DNA of 5,272 nucleotides from DATAVB01 sp040414495 (lineage in GTDB: Bacteria > Actinomycetota > Actinomycetes > Mycobacteriales > QHCD01). How positions within the stretch are numbered: position 1 is the stretch's first letter; the number at the start of each line of letters is the position of its first letter. The DNA lies in NCBI GenBank assembly GCA_040414495.1, contig JBEDUI010000141.1, forward strand, positions 1 to 5,272, given 5' to 3'. The position numbers and the translations under genes were made by a program. The notes beneath the pieces are model-generated. The model was not told where the DNA came from and ran no database searches. It worked only from the letters and a program-made list of their open reading frames with translations. Below are positions 1-5,216 of the stretch, piece by piece.

Positions 1-259
1 GTAACCGTGTCTGCAAAAATGCTCCGGTGGACAATCCGGCCTCTTGACCAGCGATATCCCGGGCATGAAAGTCCGCCAACTCCCGGCATCGAGCGAACTC
101 CAGCAGTCGAAACACCGACTCCATCTCCTCCAACGAATCAGCCGATTCCTGAGCTGACAACCGCCAAAACTCCCCGTCAACCAACCCCTCCACGACAGCA
201 CGCAACGACCCGATCAGATCCACCACGGAACGCGGGCCAACAACCGTCGTACTGCTCAT
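1..259 (-). CDS. DUF222 / 13E12-repeat family protein, N-terminal part (cut by the window edge)
   Basis: Reading leftwards from an ATG at 259-257, 86 codons are open to the window edge with no stop. The product starts MSSTTVVGPRSVVDLIGSLR. It continues with a helical stretch including SADSLEEMESVFRLLEFARC (about residues 41-60) and then GLSTGAFLQTRL (about 75-86). The pattern of a small acidic helix, a Leu/Arg-rich 'RLLEFARCRELADFH' helix and an 'LSTGAFLQTRL' segment is that of the N-terminal DUF222 domain of actinobacterial 13E12-repeat proteins. These often carry an HNH nuclease domain at the C-terminus, which would lie outside this window. Full members are around 400-500 residues, so roughly a fifth is visible. 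No good Shine-Dalgarno precedes the ATG. Codons are rich in TTG, GTT and TCG, and look less G/C-biased than the genes to the right. The molecular role of the family is not well established. Family call fairly sure; start moderately sure. Confidence 0.72.
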   Translation of the reverse strand, partial: MSSTTVVGPRSVVDLIGSLRAVVEGLVDGEFWRLSAQESADSLEEMESVFRLLEFARCRELADFHARDIAGQEAGLSTGAFLQTRL

Positions 260-331
260 ACCCAAAACTCTAGAACCACCCACCGACAAAACCCGGCCGC
301 AGAACGACCCCAACAAAAGAATTACTTCCGG

Positions 332-725
332 TCACCAACGCATCACAATCCGCGCCACATAAGCGATTGTGGTGGTTCCTGTCGCACATTCTCTCGCAGC
401 GTAAAAGAATTCGACGGCTCCCGCAGTGAGACCGTTATCGAGATAAACCTGACCAGAGAGTGCCTCCGGGATTTCCCGCGCGAGGGCGGCGGTCGAGAAA
501 AGAGTTGCAGTCGATCGGGAGGAAACAGCGCATCGACGGCGGCATCAACGAAGTAGTGCGAATCGAGGGCAATATTCGGATCCTACGCGGAGAATCAAGC
601 GTGCGCATTGTGGCACCAGGATTTTCGGCTATGTCCACGCCCGGTTCTAGGGCTGGCAAACGATCGATTAAGCGAAGGTATCCGGCGGCCCGCTCGAGGA
701 ATCTTGAGACAAGGGCCGAGGGCAT
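332..725 (-). pseudogene. probable decayed gene of about 130 codons, spread over three frames
   Basis: On the minus strand three consecutive segments read like natural protein, each in a different frame. The first, from an ATG at 725 to about 600, contains FLERAAGYLRLIDRLPALE and then PGVDIAENPGA. The second, from about 582 to 510, contains NIALDSHYFVDAAVDALFPP and then DRLQLFS; it is preceded in its own frame by a TAG at 583-585. The third, from about 485 to a TGA at 334-332, contains ALAREIPEALSGQVYLDNGL, then TAGAVEFFYAAREC and ATGTTTIAYVARIVMRW. Each switch is in the same direction, as expected from two single-base indels in one gene. None of the three frames alone gives a complete start-to-stop protein with sensible composition. 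I do not recognise the family. It would have been transcribed divergently from the RibD-like gene. Sequencing error or chance reading are the alternatives; the last segment is the most convincing. Confidence 0.4.
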
Positions 726-764
726 ACACCGTATGTACAGGTCACGGCTGATCACAGATAGGCT
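723..764 (+). promoter_or_regulatory. possible promoter with a small palindrome before the RibD-like gene
   Basis: A perfect short dyad, CATAC-ACC-GTATG, lies at 723-735. It is followed by TGTACA (734-739), a 4/6 match to the -35 consensus, and TAGGCT (759-764), which fits the actinobacterial TANNNT -10 pattern, with a 19-bp spacer. Transcription would then begin near 771 and give a short leader carrying the Shine-Dalgarno. The long spacer and weak -35 make this uncertain. The dyad could be a repressor half-site pair, but no regulator is tied to it. Confidence 0.25.
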
Positions 765-784
765 GCGCGAAACCCGACAACGGT

Positions 785-790
785 AAGGAG
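785..790 (+). promoter_or_regulatory. Shine-Dalgarno AAGGAG fixing the GTG start at 798
   Basis: AAGGAG ends seven bases before the GTG at 798-800. No in-frame ATG lies nearby, so this site decides the start codon of the RibD-like gene. Confidence 0.8.
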
Positions 791-797
791 AGCGCTC

Positions 798-1346
798 GTG
801 CTGGTCGTACAGGAATTTGTCTCGGTCGATGGGTTCGCGGCCGATACGAACGGCGAATTCGGTTTCGGTGGCGTGATTTCGGACTGGTCCGCGATCGACG
901 CCGATCAGCTGCGGCTGATGGAACGTACTGGGATGATTGTGCTCGGTCGTCATACCTACGAGCTGTTCTCCGCGTTCTGGCCCACGGCCCAACATGTCAT
1001 GGCCAATTCGATCAACACCACGCCCAAGACCGTACTGTCGAGGAGCCTGAAGTCCGCCACCTGGGGCGACTGGACGGCACCGACCGTGCAGTCAGGCGAG
1101 CTGCCAGATGTCATCCGCGATATCGCCGTGCCATCGAAAGACCTGCTGGTGTGGGGGAGTCTGGAGCTGACGAAATCGTTGCTGCGCGCCGGCCTAGTCG
1201 ACGAGCTGCGGTTGATTGTCTGCCCGGTCGCGCTCGGTGCGGGAGTCTCCGTCATACCGGCAGATCTCGGCCTTACGAAACTAAAATTCGCCAGCGCAAA
1301 ACCGTATCCCAATGGCGCCGTCCAACTGACTTATCGCACCTCCTGA
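798..1346 (+). CDS. dihydrofolate reductase family protein (RibD C-terminal domain)
   Basis: A 182-residue cytoplasmic protein that is essentially a single RibD-C/DHFR-like domain. The GTG start at 798 is supported by AAGGAG seven bases upstream. Family signs, in order: the N-terminal strand LVVQEFVSVDGFAAD (residues 2-16), the 'S-x-DG' signature of this fold; MIVLGRHTYELF (46-57), the nucleotide-binding 'LGRxTYE' region; KTVLSRSL (77-84); LLVWGSLELTKSLL (116-129), the glycine-containing 'GSxxL' loop of the NAD(P)H site; and GLVDELRLIVCPVALGAG (132-149), the 'DELxLxxxPVxLGxG' C-terminal motif. Length matches stand-alone members, which are uncharacterised NAD(P)H-binding reductases. It lacks the deaminase half of true RibD and is not a classical folate-pathway DHFR, so the substrate is unknown. 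It stands alone on the plus strand and converges on the thioredoxin-like gene with a 26-bp gap that holds no recognisable terminator. Confidence 0.9.
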   Translation: MLVVQEFVSVDGFAADTNGEFGFGGVISDWSAIDADQLRLMERTGMIVLGRHTYELFSAFWPTAQHVMANSINTTPKTVLSRSLKSATWGDWTAPTVQSGELPDVIRDIAVPSKDLLVWGSLELTKSLLRAGLVDELRLIVCPVALGAGVSVIPADLGLTKLKFASAKPYPNGAVQLTYRTS

Positions 1347-1372
1347 CAGTCGCTGGTTACGATAAGGACGGG

Positions 1373-2314
1373 CTATCCGAAGGTGAACACATACGCATCA
1401 ACGCCGCGATCGTAAAACGTGATCTCGAAGGTGTGCTCGACAATCGACCCAAATTGCCGAATCAACTGGTACAGGCGGGGTTTCGACACGAAACCGTTGC
1501 CGTCCTCGTCGACGTCGAGCCCGTGGGCCGCCCCCGGTGGACGGCCGTCGATCGTGACGCGGAACGACGCACCAGCGGATCCCATCACCAGATGGAGATC
1601 CCGGGCGTGGAAGCGATAGGCGAGCTGCCCGTTCGGCTCGTCCAGCGATGCCGAATGGGATCCGATCGTCCACGCGCCAGACAGAGCCCACTGATTGCTG
1701 TCTAACTGCGGCGGTATCGCGTAGCTGTGGCTCTGATCCAGAATGGCGTCCGACGGTGATACAAAATGCTGCGCGCGTTCGTATCCGAGGTACGTCTCGG
1801 GTGATTTGAGCGCGTTCCAGTCGGCCTCGATTTCGTCGGCGCGGTCGACCGATATCGGTTCAGGAATACCGTCGGCGCCCACTAGCTGTCGGATGACACT
1901 CTCGGACTGTTCGTAGCTGCCCTCGCCGTAGTGGTGGTACCGCAGAACGCCGCTGTCATCGGCGATGTAGAGCGCCGGCCAATAGTTGTTGTCGAATGCT
2001 GACCAAACGGCGAAGTCGTTGTCGATGGCAACCGGATACCTGATATTTCGTTCCTTGAGGGCATCGGCGACGGCGTCGATATCCCGCTCAAAGGCGAATT
2101 CTGGCGAATGTACGCCGACCATCACCAGACCGTCGCGTTCGTACCGGTGCGCCCACGCGCTGATGTGCGGCAGCGTGCGAATCCAGTTGATGCAGCTGAA
2201 TGTGCAGAAATCGACCGCGACCACGTGCCCGCGCAACGCCTCGGTGTCCAGTGGCGGCGAGTTGAGCCACGCGGTCGCGCCGCCGAACGATGGCATGGGC
2301 TGCGACCCGGTCAT
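1373..2314 (-). CDS. thioredoxin-like (TlpA/DipZ-C-type) protein with CBM-like C-terminal domain
   Basis: A 313-residue protein with two parts. Residues about 8-145 form a redoxin/thioredoxin fold: the strand VVAVDF (31-36), the active-site helix FCTFSCINWIRTLPHI (36-51), GLVMVGVHSPEF (62-73), and YWPALYIAD (111-119), where P113 is the expected cis-proline. Residues about 171-313 begin with SPETYLGYERA (171-181), the entry to the carbohydrate-binding-module-like C-terminal domain found in mycobacterial DipZ; the end is rich in beta strands. Unlike DipZ there is no CcdA-type membrane portion, and I see no signal peptide, so the predicted location is the cytoplasm. The usual CxNC pair is altered: C41 is kept, the second cysteine is W44, and another cysteine lies four residues earlier at C37. 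These are the only two cysteines, so any disulfide must be C37-C41. The ATG overlaps the stop of the upstream gene as ATGA, which favours this start over the in-frame ATG at codon 7. Confidence 0.85.
   Translation of the reverse strand: MTGSQPMPSFGGATAWLNSPPLDTEALRGHVVAVDFCTFSCINWIRTLPHISAWAHRYERDGLVMVGVHSPEFAFERDIDAVADALKERNIRYPVAIDNDFAVWSAFDNNYWPALYIADDSGVLRYHHYGEGSYEQSESVIRQLVGADGIPEPISVDRADEIEADWNALKSPETYLGYERAQHFVSPSDAILDQSHSYAIPPQLDSNQWALSGAWTIGSHSASLDEPNGQLAYRFHARDLHLVMGSAGASFRVTIDGRPPGAAHGLDVDEDGNGFVSKPRLYQLIRQFGSIVEHTFEITFYDRGVDAYVFTFG
2311..2314 (-). other. ATGA start/stop overlap (translational coupling)
   Basis: The thioredoxin-like gene starts at ATG 2314-2312, inside the final TGA (2313-2311) of the stress-protein gene. 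No strong Shine-Dalgarno precedes the ATG, so the downstream protein is probably made by ribosomes ending the upstream gene, keeping the two in fixed proportion. Confidence 0.75.
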
Positions 2315-2802
2315 GTGCTCATCGGCATTTCGGCGACCAGGCCGCGGGCCCGCTCGGCGACCTTGTGTTCAACCAGCACTTCGTATTTCGTCGCAACAAC
2401 CTGGCTGACCGAGGAAAAGTCGCGCGACCCGCCGCGGGTGGCCGCGCTGAAGCCCAGTTGGCTCCACAGCAACATAAACGCCGCGCCGAGCAGCGGCGTC
2501 ACGATCAGAAAGCCCACACGACCGTGGTTGGCGAACAATGCGAATGCAATACCGACGAACAGCCCGATCCACAGACCGGACACCGCCCCGGCGATCGCGA
2601 CCTTGGCCCGCGTGATGCGGCCGGTGACCCGTTCGACGAACCTCAGATCCGTACCGACGATTTCCACGTTTTCCACCGGGAAACCCCGATCGGTGAGGAA
2701 ATCGACCACCTTCTGCGCCTGCGCATACGAATCGTAGACGCCGACGGATTTCGGGTATTCGAGACTCAGAGCCGGCCACGGCGCGTTCTGTGGAATCGAC
2801 AT
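2311..2802 (-). CDS. general stress protein 17M-like membrane protein
   Basis: A 163-residue protein. The N-terminal domain (about 18-66) has the pattern SVGVYDSYAQAQKVVDFL, then a glycine turn and FPVENVEIVGTDLRFVERV. This 'v-x-Y-x-s-x-x-x-A-x-x-a-V-d-x-L ... f-p-v-x-x-v-x-I-v-G-x-D-L' pattern is that of the general stress protein 17M/YflT-like family of actinobacteria. The domain runs straight into two hydrophobic, Gly/Ala-rich membrane segments, about 68-90 and 96-115. The C-terminal tail contains VATKYEVLVEHKVAERARGL, a conserved end of these proteins that probably folds back on the N-terminal domain. The biochemical function of the family is unknown; relatives are stress-induced. Some are labelled magnesium transporters in databases, which the sequence does not support. 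The ATG at 2802 has no evident Shine-Dalgarno. The gene lies 85 bp downstream of the transporter stop and is coupled to the thioredoxin-like gene. Confidence 0.85.
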   Translation of the reverse strand: MSIPQNAPWPALSLEYPKSVGVYDSYAQAQKVVDFLTDRGFPVENVEIVGTDLRFVERVTGRITRAKVAIAGAVSGLWIGLFVGIAFALFANHGRVGFLIVTPLLGAAFMLLWSQLGFSAATRGGSRDFSSVSQVVATKYEVLVEHKVAERARGLVAEMPMST

Positions 2803-2887
2803 AGCTTGAGGATGCCACGAGCGGGCCAGAATGCGACTCGTACGCCAGAGGAATCCGTTACGTAGCAGGCAAAAGCGGCAGTCCGAA

Positions 2888-3883
2888 TTACGCGGTCAGC
2901 GTGGGTTCGTCCGGTGCGGACAGGCTCAATACGGCGCCAGCCACCGCGGGTGATTCGCTGATCCGCGCCTCCAATGCGCGCAGCCGAACGGCCACATGCG
3001 ACTCGGTGTCATCGCCGGACAGATCGACGTCGCCGATCACCGAGATCATCCGCGGACCGACGAATTCCAACCGTAGATACGTCACCCGGGCCACGTCCGG
3101 GTCGTCCATCAGGGCCTGGATCGCCGCGGCCCGGACCTGCGGATCTGCCTCCTGGCCGACCAGATACCGCCGGTTGAGGTTGATCAGCACGATTGCGACC
3201 ACGGCCAGCAGCACACCGACCAGAATCGAGCCGACCGCGTCGGGAATCGAGGAACCGGACAACTCGTGCGCGGCCAGACCAACGGCGGCGATCACCAGTC
3301 CGGTCAGCGCGGCGGCGTCCTCGGCGAACACCGCTCGCAACGTGGGGTCGGATGTAGCCAGAACGTGCTCGATGATGTCCCGCTGCAGGGACTCGGCCTC
3401 GGGCTTGGCCTGCCGCAACGACTGCTGGAACGAAATCGCCTCCAGGATGAAGGAAGCCGCGAGCACGGCGTACCCAATCGCGAAATCGCTCGCCGGCTCC
3501 GGGTGCAGCAATTCCTGAATCCCGTGCGTGACCGACACCGCGGCGCCGGCCACGAACAGCCCGAGCGCCGCGACCAGCGACCACACGTACGCCTCCCGGC
3601 CATGCCCCAACGGATGGGCCCGATCGGCCGGGCGGTGCGATCGGCGATCGGCAACCAGCAGAAAGATCTCGTTGCCGGCGTCGGCCCACGAATGCGCGGC
3701 TTCGGCCACCAGCGAGGCCGATCCGGTCACGACGGCCGCGACCGACTTCGCCGCCGCGACCAGCACGTTGGCGCCGAAAGCGACCAAAACGGTGGTGAGG
3801 CTCTCGGATTCGTCGGAATCAGGGCGCGACAACGAGAATAAGCCGCGCGCTGGCGGCGGCTGGTCGGTCGGCCCGGGCGGCAC
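2888..3883 (-). CDS. cation diffusion facilitator family transporter (SLC30A9-like subgroup)
   Basis: A 331-residue inner-membrane metal-ion/proton antiporter, expected to export Zn2+ or a similar divalent metal. After a short polar, proline-rich N-terminus come TM1 (about 30-52) and TM2 with AEAAHSWADAGNEIF (60-74), holding the HxxxD metal site H64/D68. Next come the conserved loop HPLGHGREAYVW (90-101), TM3 (about 101-120), TM4 (about 134-156) and TM5 with FAEDAAALTGLVIA (186-199). TM6 (about 216-236) follows the loop IPDAVGS (213-219). A cytoplasmic ferredoxin-like domain (about 245-325) ends the protein. TM5 carries E188-D189 instead of the canonical HxxxD of YiiP-type zinc exporters, which fits the SLC30A9-like subgroup; the metal cannot be named with certainty. 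The GTG at 3883 is the only plausible start near the N-terminus, because an in-frame TGA stands two codons upstream. No Shine-Dalgarno is visible. It lies 63 bp after the LacI-type gene, so co-transcription is possible but unproven. Confidence 0.9.
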   Translation of the reverse strand: MPPGPTDQPPPARGLFSLSRPDSDESESLTTVLVAFGANVLVAAAKSVAAVVTGSASLVAEAAHSWADAGNEIFLLVADRRSHRPADRAHPLGHGREAYVWSLVAALGLFVAGAAVSVTHGIQELLHPEPASDFAIGYAVLAASFILEAISFQQSLRQAKPEAESLQRDIIEHVLATSDPTLRAVFAEDAAALTGLVIAAVGLAAHELSGSSIPDAVGSILVGVLLAVVAIVLINLNRRYLVGQEADPQVRAAAIQALMDDPDVARVTYLRLEFVGPRMISVIGDVDLSGDDTESHVAVRLRALEARISESPAVAGAVLSLSAPDEPTLTA

Positions 3884-3910
3884 CGCTCAGTGGTATCACA
3901 CCGCAGAACC
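3884..3910 (-). promoter_or_regulatory. possible near-leaderless promoter of the cation transporter
   Basis: Upstream of the GTG at 3883 there is no Shine-Dalgarno. On the minus strand TGATAC lies nine bases before the start codon, with TTTTCG 18 bases further upstream as a weak -35. A promoter here would produce an mRNA starting at or within a few bases of the GTG, which is common in actinobacteria. The hexamers are poor matches, so this is a weak suggestion. Confidence 0.18.
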
Positions 3911-3946
3911 GCGCCCCGAAAAGCAAGGTCTCGAAAGCGTGCTGCG

Positions 3947-5002
3947 CTAACCCACTCTTCGCGCCGTGCTCGCGCGTTCGATGACGGTCCATGGACATGA
4001 CAAGTCGGGCTGCTGGCCGAGAATGGTCTGCGCGCAGGCGGCGCCCTGCTCGCGCAGCGACTGTCGCACGGTGGTCAGCTGCAGCCGGGCGGCCAGCGGA
4101 TCGTCGTCGAAGCCGCTGACGGTCAGCCGACCGGGAATGTCGATCCCGAGTCGCTCGGCTACCCGGATCACCCCGGCCGCCTGTTGATCGCTCATCGCCG
4201 CGATGGCGTCGGGCCGGTGCGGGCCGGTCAGCAGCGTGCGCGCGGCCTGCTCCGCGTCGTCGGCCCGGTTACGCGGGCAGATGGCGACAGCGACGTCGGA
4301 CCAGCCGTGCCCCAGGGCCCGGGCGGCCGCGCGGAATCCCCGTAACCGCGACCGGGTAACGGCAAACGGCACCTTGGCCGCGGTCGTCGCCGGCCCCCGT
4401 TCGACCCGGAATTCCCGTTCCCGCCCGACCGGAAAGCTCAGCACCGCCGGCCGGCGGGAGTGTCCAAACGCGACCATGCCGACCGCGCGGGCCGCGGCCT
4501 CGTCGTCGATACCGACCAGGGCCATGCCCCCCGTCCGGGGGCCACCGTGTACGACGGCCGGACGTCGGCTGGCCGATATAGCCGGCAATACGGGATCACC
4601 GTCCACTGTGGTCCATACGATGAATCCGTCGACCGCCGCTTCGTGGACTCGACGCGCGTCGTCGGGTCCGCCGGTAATCGGCAAAATCGTCATTCCGTAG
4701 CCGTGTGTGACGCAGACATCGGCCACCCCGGCCAGGAACGAGGCGGCCTGCGGGTCCTCGAAGGCGTAGGTGAGCTGTTCGCCCAGTACGACGCCGATCG
4801 TCCGGTGGCTGCCCCGGCGCAGCGACCGGGCGGCGGGGTCAGGCCCGTGGTAGCCGAGTTCCTCAGCGGCGGCGAGGACGCGCGCTCGGGCTTCGGCCGA
4901 GACACGTTGCGGCTGGTTGTACGTGTACGACGCGGTCATCGCGGAGACGCCGGCGCGGGCAGCAACCTGGGCCAGCGTGACCCGGGTCCTGCGCTCAGCC
5001 AT
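3947..5002 (-). CDS. LacI-family transcriptional regulator
   Basis: A 351-residue DNA-binding repressor-type protein counted from ATG 5002. The N-terminal helix-turn-helix (about 8-29) reads RVTLAQVAARAGVSAMTASY, the classic LacI 'VTLxDVAxxAGVS' with recognition helix AMTASYTYN. It is followed by RVSAEARARVLAAAEELGY (33-51) and the hinge helix PAARSLRRG (56-64), with L61 as the expected minor-groove leucine. IGVVLGE opens the periplasmic-binding-protein-like effector domain (about 69-345). That domain ends with DAIAAMSDQQAAGVIRVAER, then RLTVSGFDDDPLAARL and LTTVRQSLREQG, the standard C-terminal subdomain motifs. The effector is probably a small sugar-like molecule, but cannot be named. The frame stays open upstream to 5239, but that part encodes repeat-derived Arg-rich sequence, and length and alignment favour 5002. 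A GTG at 5116 behind an AGGAGG-like tract is the alternative. No sugar-uptake genes are in view, so the target is unknown. Confidence 0.9.
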   Translation of the reverse strand: MAERRTRVTLAQVAARAGVSAMTASYTYNQPQRVSAEARARVLAAAEELGYHGPDPAARSLRRGSHRTIGVVLGEQLTYAFEDPQAASFLAGVADVCVTHGYGMTILPITGGPDDARRVHEAAVDGFIVWTTVDGDPVLPAISASRRPAVVHGGPRTGGMALVGIDDEAAARAVGMVAFGHSRRPAVLSFPVGREREFRVERGPATTAAKVPFAVTRSRLRGFRAAARALGHGWSDVAVAICPRNRADDAEQAARTLLTGPHRPDAIAAMSDQQAAGVIRVAERLGIDIPGRLTVSGFDDDPLAARLQLTTVRQSLREQGAACAQTILGQQPDLSCPWTVIERASTARRVG

Positions 5003-5103
5003 TCCGAGGGCCTGTCTCTTGAATCCTCGGCCTGCTGCGCGGCGCCCAGACGACTGACCACGCGCCCACCCCCCACCCCGGCGGCCTAGCGTCGTCTCTC
5101 GTC

Positions 5104-5126
5104 GCCGATACAACACCGGTATCGGC
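5104..5126. promoter_or_regulatory. perfect 8-bp inverted repeat with 7-bp spacer upstream of the LacI-type gene
   Basis: GCCGATAC (5104-5111) and GTATCGGC (5119-5126) are exact reverse complements separated by seven bases. The site is about 100 bp upstream of the regulator's ATG. As DNA it resembles a dimeric-regulator operator; as RNA it would form a stable stem-loop. No T-run follows on either strand, so a canonical terminator is unlikely. The odd-length spacing is not typical of LacI operators, which usually have a central CG, so the binding protein may be another one. Confidence 0.5.
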
Positions 5127-5133
5127 TCCTCCT
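5126..5133 (-). promoter_or_regulatory. strong Shine-Dalgarno-like tract AGGAGGAG
   Basis: On the minus strand AGGAGGAG directly precedes the 23-bp dyad. Nine bases beyond it is a GTG (5116-5114), in frame with the LacI-type gene and placed in the loop of the potential hairpin. Use of this GTG would add 38 mostly basic residues to the regulator. It may be chance in G/A-rich DNA, but it is the best ribosome-binding sequence upstream of that gene. Confidence 0.3.
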
Positions 5134-5135
5134 GT

Positions 5136-5216
5136 GTCTTGCGGGACACCCGCACCCGGGCTGTCTTGCGGGACACCCGCACCCGGGCTGTCTTGCGGGA
5201 CACCCGCACCCGGGCT
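5136..5216. repeat. three perfect 27-bp tandem repeats plus a degenerate fourth
   Basis: Copies at 5136-5162, 5163-5189 and 5190-5216 are identical over all 27 bases. A degraded fourth unit begins at 5217 (GCCTTGCCGGAC, 10 of 12 bases matching). Each copy contains a dyad GCGGG-ACA-CCCGC (5141-5153, 5168-5180, 5195-5207) followed by CCCGGG. Because 27 is a multiple of three, all minus-strand frames stay open through the array and give false repeat peptides (ARVRVSRKT, SPGAGVPQD). Perfect identity indicates recent expansion or active homogenisation. There are no spacers, so it is not CRISPR. It lies in the leader of the LacI-type gene; role unknown. Confidence 0.9.

Larger units (their letters stand above)
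260..797. other. 538-bp stretch without an intact gene
   Basis: No complete gene is convincing here. The left part (260-331) is the leader of the DUF222 gene, without a clear promoter. The middle (about 332-725) carries broken protein-like sequence on the minus strand, listed separately. The right part (about 726-797) is the leader of the RibD-like gene, with a possible promoter and its Shine-Dalgarno. An Arg-rich plus-strand reading at 460-786 and a long minus-strand reading that runs antisense into the reductase gene have no family features and are taken as chance. By eye the stretch is less G/C-rich than the DNA right of 2300. Confidence 0.6.

Noticed and set aside
7..273. Plus-strand reading of 88 codons rich in Pro and Thr
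   Set aside because: It is antisense to the DUF222 coding sequence; the composition is what a reversed high-GC gene gives, and it shows no domain.
460..786. Plus-strand Arg-rich reading of 108 codons
   Set aside because: Composition is biased to Arg/Ser/Gly with no recognisable motif, and it ends in the leader of the RibD-like gene; likely chance.
435..995. Long minus-strand reading of 186 codons
   Set aside because: Its 5' half is antisense to the RibD-like gene, which has a clear family match and Shine-Dalgarno. Only its 3' part around 600-725 looks protein-like, and that is treated as part of the decayed gene.
1347..1377. Bidirectional terminator between the convergent genes
   Set aside because: Only a 4-bp GATA/TATC pairing exists, with no G/C-rich stem or T-run.
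3884..3946. Terminator after the LacI-type gene
   Set aside because: Only imperfect short pairings (CGCGGTTCTGCGG) and no T-run follow; not enough to call.
5136..5216. CRISPR array
   Set aside because: The repeats are directly adjacent with no spacer sequence.
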